A stretch of DNA of 64,000 nt from Thermodesulfobacterium hydrogeniphilum (lineage in GTDB: Bacteria > Desulfobacterota > Thermodesulfobacteria > Thermodesulfobacteriales > Thermodesulfobacteriaceae), in NCBI RefSeq assembly GCF_000746255.1, contig NZ_JQKW01000006.1, forward strand, positions 248,001 through 312,000, written 5' to 3'. The position numbers and the translations under genes are program-made. Within the stretch, counting starts at the first letter, position 1. Each line of letters opens with the position of its first letter. Under the pieces are notes generated by a model, which was not told where the DNA came from, did not search any database, and saw nothing but the letters and a program-made list of their open reading frames with translations. This document shows positions 38,220 through 47,988 of the stretch, one piece after another.

Positions 38220-38742
38220 AAGATGGGCTGAAAATTTCAGGAGAAGTTTGAATTAATTTATCTACTTCTTCTACCAAAAAGAAACGTCCTTCTTCAATCT
38301 CTAAAGGATTAGGTTTGGGAATTTTGTTAGTATATCCTACAAAAAGAGCTATACATTCTCTGGTAGGACTTTCTGTAGGATTTATTTTAAATACTTCCTC
38401 TAATTTTACCTTTATAGATAATTCCTCTTTTAACTCTCTTTGAGCAGTTATTAAAAAACTTTCTCCTACTAAAACATGTCCTGAAGCAGAAGATGTCCAG
38501 AGGCCTGGATTTTCTTCAACAATTTGCGATTTTTTTTGCAAATAAATCTCTCTATTTTTATTAAATAAGAAAATATGAACAGTTTTATGGAAATACCCTT
38601 TGTTATGAATTTCTTCACGGTTTAGAATAGTAATAGGATTGCAATTTTCATCAACAGCTTCTAAAAGTTCTCGTTTTCTACTTTCGGGTGTTTCTTTTTT
38701 TTTACGGCCTTTTTTTTGGCTATCTTTTTTCTTTTTATTCAT
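38158..38742 (-). CDS. NUDIX hydrolase (isopentenyl-PP isomerase-like/YfcD type)
   Basis: The NUDIX box spans residues ~88-110 and keeps the Gx5Ex7REUxEExxU pattern (GHVLVGESFLITAQRELKEE). The surrounding ITILNREEIHNKGYFHKTVH and LWTSSASGHV resemble the IDI/YfcD branch. An unusual ~25-residue Lys-rich N-terminus (MNKKKKDSQKKGRKKKE) precedes the domain. Substrate is not predictable. Its last 62 coding bases overlap the convergent siroheme gene, so both C-termini are constrained by one stretch of DNA. Confidence 0.85.
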   Translation of the reverse strand: MNKKKKDSQKKGRKKKETPESRKRELLEAVDENCNPITILNREEIHNKGYFHKTVHIFLFNKNREIYLQKKSQIVEENPGLWTSSASGHVLVGESFLITAQRELKEELSIKVKLEEVFKINPTESPTRECIALFVGYTNKIPKPNPLEIEEGRFFLVEEVDKLIQTSPEIFSPSFKFLWKKYWSLVTQTELKGK

Positions 38743-38798
38743 AATTTTTTCAAAAATTATATTATTACAAAAAATTAAAATTTGAAAAGAGATAAAAA

Positions 38799-41165
38799 TT
38801 AATTTTTTATAACCAATTTAATAACTTCATCTAAATGTGAAATAAATATGAATTCTATTTGTTCCCTTAAATCTTTGGGGATATCTTCCAAATCTTTAGC
38901 ATTTTTATAAGGTATAAGAACTTTTTTGATACCTTTTCTCAGCGCAGCCAAGGATTTTTCTTTAATTCCTCCTACAGGTAAAACTTTACCTCTTAAAGTA
39001 ATTTCTCCTGTCATTGCATAATCTTTTGAAACAGGTTTTTGTGTAAGTGCGGAGATCATAGCAGTAGCTATAGTAACTCCGGCACTTGGTCCATCCTTGG
39101 GGATAGCACCAGAGGGGACATGTACATGTATATCATATTTAGTATAAAAATCTGGTCTTAACTGAAGTTCTTTGTGTCTGGATCTTATATAAGAAAGAGC
39201 TGCTTGAGCGCTTTCTTTCATAATATCTCCCAAATGACCAGTTAAAATTAAATTACCCTTACCAGGCATGGTCACAGCTTCTACATATAAAACCTCTCCA
39301 CCATTTGGTGTCCAAGCAAGACCCGTAGCTACTCCGATTTCATCTTTTTCTTGTTTTAATTCTTCTATATACTCTGGGGGACCTAAGTATTCTGTTAAAT
39401 TTTCTTCAGTAATTTCAAAAGGTCCTTTTTCTCCTTCAGCGAGTTTTCTTGCTATCTTTCTGCAAATAGTGGCCAGCTTTCTTTCCAGTTCTCTTACTCC
39501 TGACTCAAAGGTATATTCTTCAATGATTTTTAAAATTACTTTATCAGAGATTTTTAATAGTTTCTTTTTTAAACCATGGTCTTTAAGCAATTTAGGTAGA
39601 AGATGCCTTTTAGCTATTTCTAATTTTTCTTTAAAAGTATAACCAGATAGATATATTACTTCCATACGGTCTAAAAGGACCTTTGGAATAGGTTCTGTCA
39701 TATTAGCTGTAGCAATAAAAAGAACTTTGGACAGATCAAATGGTACATCTAAATAATGATCTACAAATTCTTTATTTTGTTCAGGATCTAAAACTTCTAA
39801 AAGAGCAGCAGCTGGATCACCGTGAAAATCACTGCAAAGTTTATCAATTTCATCAAGTAAAAAAACAGGATTATTTACACCAGCTTGTTTAATTCCCTGA
39901 ATGATTCTGCCAGGTAAAGCTCCTACATAAGTTCTTCTGTGCCCTCTTATTTCTGCTTCGTCTTTTATTCCTCCAAGAGCAGCTCTTACAAATTTTCTTC
40001 CCAGAGCTTCAGCTATGGATCTTCCTAAACTGGTTTTACCTACTCCAGGAGGTCCTACAAAACAAATTATAGCTCCTTTAGCTTTTGGATTTATTTTTTT
40101 AACAGCTAAAAATTCTAAAATTCTATCTTTAACTTTTTCCAAGTTATAATGATCTTTATCCAAAACTTTTTTTACATGCTTTAAATCTAAAATATCTTTA
40201 GTAGATTTTTTCCAGGGAAGTTCTATGAGCCATTCTAAGTAATTTCTGATTACTGCAGCTTCAGAGGAATCCGGATGCATAAATTCAAGACGATTTAATT
40301 GCTTTAAGGCTTCTTTTTCTACTTGTTTGGGCATTTTAGCTTTTTTAATCTTTTTACGGAGTTCTTCTATTTCACTTTCTATATCTTCAAATTCCCCTAA
40401 TTCTCTTTTTATAGCCCTAAGCTGTTCTCTTAAAAAGTATTCTCTCTGAGATCTCCCTATTTCCTCCTGTGCCTCTGCTTGGATTTTGTTTTGAAGAGTG
40501 GTTATTTCTATTTCCTGTAATAAAATTTTAGAAATGGTTTTTAAACGTTCTACTCCATCAAGGGTTTCAAGAAGATTTTGAGCTTGTTTAACCTTTAATT
40601 TAAGATAAATGGTAATAAGATCTGCTAATCTTCCAGGTTCTTCTATAGATTCAATAACTGCAGAAATTTCTGAATTTAAAGTTCCTTTTAAAGCTAATAG
40701 CTTTTCAATATTTTCTTTTACAGTGCGGATTAAAGCTTCAATTTCAGGGGTAATAATTTCTGGCTCTTTTTCCTTACAGGGTTCTATTTTTACTTTAAAA
40801 TAAGGATCTGTTTGTAAAAATTCTTTAATTTCAACCCTTGATAAAACTTGAACAACCACTTTTAAACGGTTTTCAGATATATTAAAGGTTTTTAAAATCA
40901 GACCTATGGTGCCGATTTTGTATAAATCTTCAGGCTTGGGATTTTCTATACGAGAATTCTTTTGAGTTGACAAAGCAATGAGTTTGTCTTTGTTTAAGGC
41001 TTCTTCTATAGCTTTTAAGGATTTAGGTCTTCCAACAAATAGAGGAACTACCATAGAAGGAAAAAGGACAATATCTCTAATTGCCATTAAAGGTAGTATT
41101 TCAGGGACATCTATTATTTCCCCTTCTGAGATTTCAGGAATATTAATTTCAAGCTCTTCTCTCAT
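38799..41165 (-). CDS. lon: ATP-dependent protease La (Lon)
   Basis: Lon degrades misfolded and regulatory proteins in the cytosol. The ~788-residue chain shows the N-terminal LAN domain ([20 protein letters not shown]), AAA+ Walker [28 protein letters not shown], and the protease domain with the catalytic Ser in [15 protein letters not shown] and Lys in [14 protein letters not shown]. The ATG at 41165 has AAAGGAGG before it; an upstream in-frame start at 41201 lacks such a site. No heat-shock promoter was identified. Confidence 0.97.
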   Translation of the reverse strand: MREELEINIPEISEGEIIDVPEILPLMAIRDIVLFPSMVVPLFVGRPKSLKAIEEALNKDKLIALSTQKNSRIENPKPEDLYKIGTIGLILKTFNISENRLKVVVQVLSRVEIKEFLQTDPYFKVKIEPCKEKEPEIITPEIEALIRTVKENIEKLLALKGTLNSEISAVIESIEEPGRLADLITIYLKLKVKQAQNLLETLDGVERLKTISKILLQEIEITTLQNKIQAEAQEEIGRSQREYFLREQLRAIKRELGEFEDIESEIEELRKKIKKAKMPKQVEKEALKQLNRLEFMHPDSSEAAVIRNYLEWLIELPWKKSTKDILDLKHVKKVLDKDHYNLEKVKDRILEFLAVKKINPKAKGAIICFVGPPGVGKTSLGRSIAEALGRKFVRAALGGIKDEAEIRGHRRTYVGALPGRIIQGIKQAGVNNPVFLLDEIDKLCSDFHGDPAAALLEVLDPEQNKEFVDHYLDVPFDLSKVLFIATANMTEPIPKVLLDRMEVIYLSGYTFKEKLEIAKRHLLPKLLKDHGLKKKLLKISDKVILKIIEEYTFESGVRELERKLATICRKIARKLAEGEKGPFEITEENLTEYLGPPEYIEELKQEKDEIGVATGLAWTPNGGEVLYVEAVTMPGKGNLILTGHLGDIMKESAQAALSYIRSRHKELQLRPDFYTKYDIHVHVPSGAIPKDGPSAGVTIATAMISALTQKPVSKDYAMTGEITLRGKVLPVGGIKEKSLAALRKGIKKVLIPYKNAKDLEDIPKDLREQIEFIFISHLDEVIKLVIKN

Positions 41166-41307
41166 AAACCTCCTTTTAAATTTTAAAAAATTTTGTATCA
41201 TAAATGTAAATCCTTAAATGATTTATTCAAGAGAAAAAAGAAATTTTTATCAAATTATTTTTATATAATTTAATTTTTTGAAAAAAAATCATAAACAATT
41301 TTTAAAC

Positions 41308-41340
41308 AAAAGGTATATTGATTTTTTAAAAAGGTATATT
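41308..41340 (+). repeat. 12-bp direct repeat upstream of tRNA-His
   Basis: AAAAGGTATATT occurs at 41308-41319 and again at 41329-41340, a centre-to-centre distance of 21 bp, two turns of the helix. It lies just upstream of the tRNA's TATAAT (41346-41351). It could be a pair of protein-binding sites or chance in AT-rich DNA. Confidence 0.45.
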
Positions 41341-41358
41341 AAATTTATAATGACTATT

Positions 41359-41435
41359 GGAGGCCGTAGCTCAGTTGGTAGAGCATCGGGCTGTGGCCCC
41401 GAGTGTCACGGGTTCGAGTCCCGTCGGCCTCCCCA
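41359..41435 (+). tRNA. tRNA-His (GTG anticodon)
   Basis: The cloverleaf is complete: acceptor GAGGCCG/CGGCCTC (41360-41366 and 41425-41431), D-arm GCTC/GAGC, anticodon stem TCGGG/CCCGA with loop CTGTGGC giving anticodon GTG, and T-arm ACGGG/CCCGT with TTCGAGT. The extra G at 41359 (G-1) opposite C73 is the histidine identity feature. CCA is encoded at 41433-41435. A TATAAT at 41346-41351 would place the transcription start almost at the mature 5' end. Confidence 0.97.
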
Positions 41436-41597
41436 GATTGATGGCTCTTTTGAGATGTAAGCTTCTCCGGCAGTAATTGCTTCAGAGTACAACTCATTAT
41501 ATATGTAGTATTGCAGATACATATACCTCTGAATGAACTCACTTTTTCTCTATAAAGCAAAAGAAAAAACCTTGTATGGATAAGAAGTCGCTAAGGT

Positions 41598-42686
41598 TTA
41601 TACAGAGGCTGCTTTTTCATATTCTATCAATAAGCTTTCAATTAACTCTTTAACAGAAATAATCTTATCCACTCTATATGCATTAGCTCCTGCAAAAGCA
41701 AAGCCCTCTTCCAAATTGCCTTTTTTTGCGTTGGTTAGTGCTAAAGCAATACAGTATGGCACTTTTTTAAAATCACAAGGTTTTAAACACTTCCATAAAA
41801 ACCTGATCGGTTTTTTTATTCCAGCTTTAACTTCTTCTAAAAATTTATTTTTTATTGCTCTTCCTGGTAAACCAACAGGACTATCTATTATTATTATATC
41901 TTCTTTTTTACACTTAACAAAAGCTTCTTTAAACCGGACATCTGCATCGCACTCATGAGTTGCTACAAATCGTGTACCCATTTGAACTCCATCAGCACCC
42001 ATTTGAATAAATTTATAAATGTCTTCACCAGTATATATTCCACCAGCGACAATAATCGGGATTTTCTTTTCAAATTGTTTTTCATAGACTCTTATTACAG
42101 ATATAACTTCTGGCAAAATATTTTCCAGGCTATAGCGTGGATCATCAATCTGTTCTCTTTTAAATCCAAGATGACCTCCAGCTAAAGGACCCTCAATAAC
42201 TACAGCATCAGGAACATGGTTGTAGTGTTTTGCCCAATATCTAAATATAAGATCAGCAGCCCTTGCAGAAGATACAATAGGAACAACCTTTGTGGAGCTA
42301 TTTTTTAAAGCTTCAAAAGGAACTTTTAATGGCAAACCTGCACCGAGAAAGACAAGATCTGCTTTCTCTTCTATTGCTACCAGTAAAAGCTCCTCAAAAT
42401 CTGAAAGAGCTACCATTATATTAACTCCTATAATGCCCTTTGTCATTTCTTTTGCTTTTCTTATTTCTTTTCTTAATGCTCTTTTATTTGCTTCCTTAAA
42501 GTTTGTTTTAAAATCTGGTTCAAGCATACCAATTGCGGCAGCACCAATAACTCCTATACCACCTTCATTTGCTACAGCTGAAGCCAATCCCGATAAAGAG
42601 ATACCTACGCTCATTCCACCTTGAATAATTGGTATTTCAGCCTCAAGATCACCTATTTTCAATTTAGGCAATTTTCTTGAGCTCAT
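41598..42686 (-). CDS. Nitronate monooxygenase family flavoprotein
   Basis: The 362-residue TIM-barrel FMN protein has EIPIIQGGMSVGISLSGLAS at its start, the catalytic-type EGPLAGGHLGF, and the phosphate-binding IIVAGGIYTGEDIYKFIQMG followed by ADGVQMGTRFVATHEC. This matches the nitronate monooxygenase/2-nitropropane dioxygenase family, which also contains FabK enoyl-ACP reductases; length and the TRFVATHECD block favour the former. A cysteine-bearing region near the end (CLKPCDFKKVPYCIA) is common in anaerobe members. Transcribed alone. Confidence 0.86.
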   Translation of the reverse strand: MSSRKLPKLKIGDLEAEIPIIQGGMSVGISLSGLASAVANEGGIGVIGAAAIGMLEPDFKTNFKEANKRALRKEIRKAKEMTKGIIGVNIMVALSDFEELLLVAIEEKADLVFLGAGLPLKVPFEALKNSSTKVVPIVSSARAADLIFRYWAKHYNHVPDAVVIEGPLAGGHLGFKREQIDDPRYSLENILPEVISVIRVYEKQFEKKIPIIVAGGIYTGEDIYKFIQMGADGVQMGTRFVATHECDADVRFKEAFVKCKKEDIIIIDSPVGLPGRAIKNKFLEEVKAGIKKPIRFLWKCLKPCDFKKVPYCIALALTNAKKGNLEEGFAFAGANAYRVDKIISVKELIESLLIEYEKAASV

Positions 42687-43124
42687 AAATTTACCTCCAT
42701 TAAAATTTTAAATATTATGAAAAAATATACCAAAGAAAAATGAAAAGTCTATTAAAAATTTTTAAAAAGTGATATTTTATTAATGATATTATCTGATATG
42801 CTATTGTTAAATAAATCCCAGTTCCTATTATGTCTGCCAGAGTTGTAATAAGGGAGTGCGCTTGCAGTCGCAGGATTTTTTAAGCTTTTAATATCATCGC
42901 TAATTTGTTTCAATTGCAGAAAATTTTATAAATTTTATCAGTTGATGAATATATTTTGGGGAAAACTTCTCTGGTAACTTTGATTTTTTGTTTATATCTT
43001 TCTGATACTTTTTAATAGAAATTATACATCCTATGGTAATAAAAAAACAAAAAAAGCAAGAGTATTTTTTAATCAAAAACGAATTTTACATGGATACCTT
43101 TGTCTAATTGGACAAATAGAAATT
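42687..43124. other. 438-bp intergenic region with a doubtful small ORF
   Basis: Apart from the promoter region of the nitronate monooxygenase-like gene, the stretch holds no recognisable feature. A minus-strand frame from TTG 43076 to the stop at 42900 would give 58 residues: a hydrophobic span near the N-terminus (FFCFFITIGCIISI) and a basic tail. It lacks a ribosome-binding site, so I do not call it a gene. A less AT-rich patch lies at 42850-42880. The rest could be eroded DNA. Confidence 0.35.
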
Positions 43125-43760
43125 TTAGAAATAGGTTAAAGAGAAAACAAAATCAGAAAGAAAAGAAATGATAGGATAAACTATATAGGATAAAAGACCA
43201 GTAAGAGCTAAAAATAAAATCAGAAAAAATCCAAAAAGTTCCAATTTTAGATAACTTGCTCTTAAAGAATAGGGGAGAAATTTTACTAATATCTTACTTC
43301 CATCTAAAGGAGGTATAGGAAGAAGATTAAAAACTCCCAATCCTATATTGATTTTTACTCCTAAATAGCACATCAAAGCTAAAGGTTCTGAAACTTGAAA
43401 ATTTAAAAAATTAATCTTTAAAATACCAAACAGATGGAAAAAGAAAGCAAATATAAAGGCTAAAATTATGTTGGATAAAGGTCCTGCTAAAGAAACCAAA
43501 GCCATGTCTCTCCAGGGATTTTTAAAATAATTAGGATTAATAGGAACAGGTTTAGCCCAACCTATAGCCTGTGTTATAAAAAGAGTTATAGTTCCCAAAG
43601 GATCCAAATGTTTAAGAGGATTTAAAGAAAGTCTATCAGCAAGCTTTGGAGTAGGATCTCCTAATAAATAAGCCACAAGTCCATGAGAAAACTCATGAAC
43701 TGTTAAAGCAAGAAGTAAAGGAGGTGTAAGTAAAATAAAAATTTTTAAATCAAACATCAA
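43125..43760 (-). CDS. Site-2 protease family membrane metalloprotease (M50)
   Basis: The 211-residue polytopic protein has the zinc motif HEFSH at residues 22-26 and the second metal-ligand motif in LLPIPPLDGSKIL, with four to six hydrophobic spans. It lacks the PDZ domains of RseP, so it belongs to the compact YwhC-like group that cleaves substrates inside the membrane; its target is unknown. Its start overlaps the ctpA stop (ATGA type, 4 bases), so the two proteases are co-translated. Confidence 0.9.
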   Translation of the reverse strand: MMFDLKIFILLTPPLLLALTVHEFSHGLVAYLLGDPTPKLADRLSLNPLKHLDPLGTITLFITQAIGWAKPVPINPNYFKNPWRDMALVSLAGPLSNIILAFIFAFFFHLFGILKINFLNFQVSEPLALMCYLGVKINIGLGVFNLLPIPPLDGSKILVKFLPYSLRASYLKLELFGFFLILFLALTGLLSYIVYPIISFLSDFVFSLTYF

Positions 43761-44980
43761 TACTCTATTTTAGAAATCTCTTTTATGTTTTTTAAAATAG
43801 AAAGAGCCATTTTTACCTGAAAATCCTTTTCAGGATCTGTGGTTCTCATAATTACATCTTCATGACTTTTTATTTTAAGTTCCATTTCAGGTATTTCTAT
43901 ATCAGGCTTTATTCCCACCTTATCTATGCAAACTCCATTGGGAGTATAATAAAAAGCAGTAGTTAGTTTTACAGCATAACCATCTTCCAATGGAATAACT
44001 GTTTGAACTCTGCCTTTTCCAAAACTTTTTTGTCCTAATACCAAAGCTCTATGATTATCTTTTAAAGCTCCTGTAACAATTTCAGAAGCAGAGGCTGTTC
44101 CGTGATTAATCAAAATAACAATAGGATAATGATGTTTTTCATTAGGAGGATTGGGTTTAGCTCTAAATTCCATCTGGCTGTTTTTATTTTTACCTTTTAT
44201 GGAAACTATTAAACCTTTATCTAAGAATTCATCAGCAACATCTATAGCAGAGGAAAGTAAACCTCCTGGATTATATCTCAAATCTAACACAATACCCTTG
44301 ATTTTTTCCTTACTTTCTAATTTTTCTAAAGCTTTTTCTAATTCTTCAGGGGTTTTTTCTTGAAAACTTGTGATTCTAACATAGGCATAACCAGGTTCTA
44401 AAATTTTGTATTTTACACTTTTTATAGGAATAACATCCCGTGTTAAAGTGATAACCTTGATATCTTTATCATTTCTTAATATGGTAATGGTAACTTTTGT
44501 TCCTTTTGGTCCTCTTAAAAGCTTAACAGCCTCTAACAAAGACATTCCTTTTGTAGGTTTATCATTTATTTTTAAAATTTTATCTCCAGGTTTTATACCA
44601 GCTTTCCATGCAGGGGTATCTTCTATAGGAGCAACAACCGTTAGAATTCCATCTTTCATAGTTATCTCTATACCAATTCCTGTAAAACTACCTTTAGTTT
44701 CTATTTCCAGCTCTTTATACTCTTCAGGTGTCATTAAACAAGAGTAAGGATCAAGAGAATTTAGCATTCCATTTATAGCACCGTAGATCAATTTTTTGGG
44801 ACTTATATCTGTTACATAATTATCTTCTATCAAACTTAAAACCTGAGAAAACATTTTAAGATATTTATATATTTCATTATTTTTTTCTTTTGAAAAACAA
44901 TTATTAAATTTGAAAATTATAAAAAAGATTAAAATTAGGCTTAAGATAAATCCTATAACTTTTTTAGAATTTGATCTCAT
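43757..44980 (-). CDS. Carboxy-terminal processing protease (S41, CtpA/Prc-like)
   Basis: The ~407-residue protein has an N-terminal membrane anchor (residues ~7-25), a PDZ domain with SFTGIGIEITMKDG and GIKPGDKILKINDKPT, and the S41 protease core with the catalytic serine in INHGTASASEIVTGAL and lysine in LGQKSFGKGRVQTV. It would trim C-termini of periplasmic proteins. ATG 44980 has AAGGGG upstream and fits better than the upstream in-frame start at 45025. It is paired with the site-2 protease gene. Confidence 0.93.
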   Translation of the reverse strand: MRSNSKKVIGFILSLILIFFIIFKFNNCFSKEKNNEIYKYLKMFSQVLSLIEDNYVTDISPKKLIYGAINGMLNSLDPYSCLMTPEEYKELEIETKGSFTGIGIEITMKDGILTVVAPIEDTPAWKAGIKPGDKILKINDKPTKGMSLLEAVKLLRGPKGTKVTITILRNDKDIKVITLTRDVIPIKSVKYKILEPGYAYVRITSFQEKTPEELEKALEKLESKEKIKGIVLDLRYNPGGLLSSAIDVADEFLDKGLIVSIKGKNKNSQMEFRAKPNPPNEKHHYPIVILINHGTASASEIVTGALKDNHRALVLGQKSFGKGRVQTVIPLEDGYAVKLTTAFYYTPNGVCIDKVGIKPDIEIPEMELKIKSHEDVIMRTTDPEKDFQVKMALSILKNIKEISKIEY

Positions 44981-45137
44981 AAAAAACCCCTTACAAAATT
45001 TTTTTAAATTTAAAAAATTAAACACCTAAAAAAAATTTTTTCAAGATATTTGAAGAATAATAAAGAATTCTTAAAATATAAAGATAAAATCTTGCAAAAA
45101 AAAGAAAACATGATTTAATTAGGAAACACAAAAAGCA

Positions 45138-45212
45138 CGTCTAAGGGTTGGGGTGTCCCTTTAAAGGGATGCTTGGTTTTAGTCCACCTTAGACGGAAGA
45201 AAAAAACCCCAA
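45138..45212 (+). promoter_or_regulatory. Structured rpsB leader, likely S2-binding autoregulatory RNA
   Basis: A perfect 9-bp stem CGTCTAAGG/CCTTAGACG (45138-45146, 45187-45195) closes a region holding a second hairpin on TCCCTTTAAAGGGA (45156-45169). TTGGGGT inside the closed region (45148-45154) is perfectly complementary to ACCCCAA (45206-45212), which touches the AAAGGAGG ribosome-binding site of rpsB. That would make a pseudoknot beside the translation start, as in other ribosomal-protein leaders. A weak promoter, TTGCAA (45092-45097) 17 bases before TTAATT, would start the RNA just upstream. Confidence 0.62.
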
Positions 45213-45225
45213 AGGAGGTAATTTT

Positions 45226-46071
45226 ATGGCTCACATTACTATGAAACAGCTTCTTGAAGCAGGTGTCCATTTTGGACATCAGACCCGTAGATGGAATCCA
45301 AAAATGAAACCCTTCATTTTTGGAGAAAGAAACGGCATTCACATTATTGATTTACAGCAAACTCTTAAGTATTTTGAAATTGCCTATGAATTTGTGGTAA
45401 ATTTAGTAGCTAATGGTGGAAAACTTTTATTTGTCGGAACAAAAAAACAGGCTCAAGAAACTATTAAAACTGAAGCTGAAAGATGCGGAATGTATTATGT
45501 AAATTATCGTTGGCTTGGTGGAACACTTACTAATTTTAGAACAATTAGACAAAGTGTAGAAAAGCTCAAAAGAATTGAGTCTTGGTTTGAAGATGGAACT
45601 ATAGAGAGGTTCCCTAAAAAAGAAAGACTTAAGTTAGAGCGTTTAAAAAATAAATTAGAAAGAAACTTGGCTGGTATTAAAGATATGGAAACCTTACCTC
45701 AGGCTTTATATATAGTTGATCCTGTGCATGAAGAAATTGCTGTAAAAGAAGCAAGAAAACTTGGAATACCTATAATAGCTATTGTAGATACAAATTGTGA
45801 TCCAGATCTAATAGACTATATCATTCCAGGGAATGATGATGCTATAAGAGCTGTAAAACTTCTTACCAGTAAAATAGCTGATGCCTGCTTAGAAGGTTTA
45901 GAAATTTACAAAGAAAAAGTAGCAGCTATGAGTGATAAAGAGGAAATGGTAGGAGAAGAAGAATTTCAAAGTGAGGAAGAAAAGGCAGAGGCTATTTTAG
46001 AAGAAATTTTAGCTGAGGAGACTAAGGAAGAGAAATTAGAAGAAGAAGCTTCTAAGATGCCTGAAGAATAA
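45226..46071 (+). CDS. rpsB: 30S ribosomal protein S2
   Basis: The N-terminus is canonical ([20 protein letters not shown]), followed by [21 protein letters not shown] and the conserved [20 protein letters not shown]. The S2 core ends near residue 225; the remaining ~50 residues are an acidic tail of Glu/Ala/Lys ([20 protein letters not shown]) longer than in E. coli. AAAGGAGG lies at good spacing. First gene of the rpsB-tsf-pyrH-frr operon. Confidence 0.98.
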   Translation: MAHITMKQLLEAGVHFGHQTRRWNPKMKPFIFGERNGIHIIDLQQTLKYFEIAYEFVVNLVANGGKLLFVGTKKQAQETIKTEAERCGMYYVNYRWLGGTLTNFRTIRQSVEKLKRIESWFEDGTIERFPKKERLKLERLKNKLERNLAGIKDMETLPQALYIVDPVHEEIAVKEARKLGIPIIAIVDTNCDPDLIDYIIPGNDDAIRAVKLLTSKIADACLEGLEIYKEKVAAMSDKEEMVGEEEFQSEEEKAEAILEEILAEETKEEKLEEEASKMPEE

Positions 46072-46094
46072 AAAATTTTAAAAGGAGGTTAATT

Positions 46095-46691
46095 ATGACA
46101 AAAATTAGTTTAGAACTTATAAAACAACTTAGAGAAAGAACTGCTGCTGGTTTTTCAGACTGCAAAAAAGCTTTGGAAGAAGCTGGTGGAGATATAGAAA
46201 AAGCTGTAGATATTTTAAGAAAAAGAGGTTTAGCTATAGCTGCTAAAAGAGCAGGAAAAGAAGCCAGTGAAGGGGTAATTGCTGCTTATATTCATAGTAA
46301 TAAAAAAATAGGGGTTTTAGTAGAAGTAAATTGTGAAACAGATTTTGTTGCCAGAACTGATGAATTTCAGGAATTTGCTCACAATGTAGCTATGCAAATT
46401 GCTGCTACTAATCCTATAGCGGTAAGCAGAGATCAGGTGCCTCAAGAAATTTTAGAAAGAGAAAAAAAGATATATGAAGAGCAATTAAGAGAAAGTGGAA
46501 AACCTGAAAATATAATTCCAAAAATAATAGAAGGAAAGTTAGAGAAGTTTTATAAGGAAAATGTTTTGTTAGAACAGGATTTTATTAAAAATCCAGAGAT
46601 TACTGTTCAGGATTTGTTAAATGAACTTATAGCAAAGACTGGAGAAAAGATAGTAATTAAAAGATTTTGTAGATATCAAATAGGGGAATAA
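46095..46691 (+). CDS. tsf: Elongation factor Ts
   Basis: EF-Ts recycles EF-Tu-GDP. At 198 residues it is the short form found in Thermus and many non-proteobacteria. The N-terminal UBA-like domain (LIKQLRERTAAGFSDCKKAL) and core block VLVEVNCETDFVARTDEF are intact, and a single short C-terminal module follows. It sits 23 bases after rpsB with AAAAGGAGG. Confidence 0.97.
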   Translation: MTKISLELIKQLRERTAAGFSDCKKALEEAGGDIEKAVDILRKRGLAIAAKRAGKEASEGVIAAYIHSNKKIGVLVEVNCETDFVARTDEFQEFAHNVAMQIAATNPIAVSRDQVPQEILEREKKIYEEQLRESGKPENIIPKIIEGKLEKFYKENVLLEQDFIKNPEITVQDLLNELIAKTGEKIVIKRFCRYQIGE

Positions 46692-46696
46692 AAGAA

Positions 46697-47410
46697 GTGC
46701 CTGAAGTGAAATATAAAAGGATTTTGCTTAAAATTTCTGGAGAAGCTTTACTTGGGGATAAATCTTTTGGTATTGATAATAAAGTACTCAATAAAATTGC
46801 AGAGGAATTAAAAGAAATTTATCAATATGGTGTTGAAATAGGAATAGTTATTGGTGGAGGAAATATTTTTAGAGGTGTAGCAGGAGAAAAACAGGGAATG
46901 GATAGAGCCAGAGCAGATTATATGGGTATGCTTGCAACTTTAATAAATGCTCTGGCTCTTCAAGATGCTATAGAATCTAAAAATATTCCTTGTAGAGTAA
47001 TGTCAGCTTTGGAAGTTAAAGAAGTTGCAGAGACTTATATAAGAGAAAAAGCTTTAAAACACTTGGAAAAAGGTAGAATACTCATTTTAGCTTGTGGAAC
47101 CGGGAATCCTTTTTTTACCACAGATACAGCTGCAGTTTTAAGAGCTTTGGAATTAAAAGCAAAAATTTTATTTAAAGCCACCAAGGTTGATGGAGTATAT
47201 GACAAAGATCCTTTTAAAGATCCTACAGCTAAAAAATTTGATGAATTAACTTTTGATGAAGCCTTGCAAAAAAAATTAAGAGTTATGGATGCTACAGCTT
47301 TTTCTTTAGCCAGAGATTATAAACTTCCAGTTTTAGTTTTTAACTTATTAAAATATGGTAATATTAAAAAAGCACTTTTAGGGGAAAAAGTAGGGACTTT
47401 GATTAAATAA
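46697..47410 (+). CDS. pyrH: Uridylate kinase
   Basis: PyrH phosphorylates UMP to UDP for pyrimidine nucleotide synthesis. The 237-residue protein of the amino-acid-kinase fold shows LLKISGEALLGDKSFGID, VIGGGNIFRGVAG, ACGTGNPFFTTDTAAVLRAL and KATKVDGVYDKDP. It begins with GTG five bases after tsf, without a strong ribosome-binding site of its own beyond GAAG, suggesting translational coupling. Confidence 0.96.
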   Translation: MPEVKYKRILLKISGEALLGDKSFGIDNKVLNKIAEELKEIYQYGVEIGIVIGGGNIFRGVAGEKQGMDRARADYMGMLATLINALALQDAIESKNIPCRVMSALEVKEVAETYIREKALKHLEKGRILILACGTGNPFFTTDTAAVLRALELKAKILFKATKVDGVYDKDPFKDPTAKKFDELTFDEALQKKLRVMDATAFSLARDYKLPVLVFNLLKYGNIKKALLGEKVGTLIK

Positions 47411-47433
47411 TTTAAAAAGGAGGTGAGAACTTC

Positions 47434-47988
47434 GTGAATCAATCCTTAGAAGAAACAAAGAAGAAAATGGAAAAAAGGGTTAAGGCTTTTAAAGAAGAAC
47501 TTTCTCATATAAGAACTTCAAGAGCTTCTATTTCTCTTTTGGAAGGAATTAAAGTTGATTGCTATGGAACCAAGATGCCTATTACTCAGTTAGCTACTAT
47601 TAATATCATAGAAGGAAAAATGATAGTTATTCAACCCTGGGATGTTAATCTGGTAAAAGAAATGGAAAAGGCTATTCAAAAGTCGGATCTTGGTATTAAT
47701 CCTACCAGTGATGGAAAAACCATAAAACTTGTTATACCTCCACTTACAGAAGAAAGAAGAAAAGAGTTAACCAAAGTAGTAGGTAAATTGGCTGAAGAAG
47801 CAAGAATCGCTATAAGAAATATAAGAAGAGATATTTTAGATAAATTTAAAACAGCCAAAAAGAAAGGTGAAATTTCTGAAGATGACTATATTCAATTGGA
47901 AAAAAAGGTTCAAAAAATAACTGATGAACATATAAAAAAAATAGATGAATTATTAAAAGAAAAAGAAAAAGAAATTTTAACAGTTTAA
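47434..47988 (+). CDS. frr: Ribosome recycling factor
   Basis: RRF splits post-termination ribosomes together with EF-G. The 184 residues match throughout, including MEKRVKAFKEELSHIRTSRA, KVDCYGTKMPITQLATI, PWDVNLVKEMEKAIQKSDLG and EEARIAIRNIRRDILDKFK. The start is GTG behind AAAAAGGAGGTGAG. The stop overlaps the uppS ATG (TAATG). The window also holds an EF-G paralogue, but nothing here links the two. Confidence 0.97.
   Translation: MNQSLEETKKKMEKRVKAFKEELSHIRTSRASISLLEGIKVDCYGTKMPITQLATINIIEGKMIVIQPWDVNLVKEMEKAIQKSDLGINPTSDGKTIKLVIPPLTEERRKELTKVVGKLAEEARIAIRNIRRDILDKFKTAKKKGEISEDDYIQLEKKVQKITDEHIKKIDELLKEKEKEILTV

Noticed and set aside
39268-39642. Plus-strand ORF of 124 residues within lon
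   Set aside because: Opposite-strand shadow rich in Ser/Phe with no recognisable feature.
41278-41460. ORF across the tRNA-His locus (both strands)
   Set aside because: The sequence is fully explained by the tRNA cloverleaf; the translation RGRSSVGRASGCG is a known artefact of tRNA genes.
41436-41597. Phage or island attachment site downstream of tRNA-His
   Set aside because: No integrase gene and no second copy of the tRNA 3' end was seen in the window.
42900-43076. 58-residue minus-strand ORF with a hydrophobic span
   Set aside because: TTG start without ribosome-binding site and no recognisable family; recorded only as a doubtful ORF in the intergenic entry.
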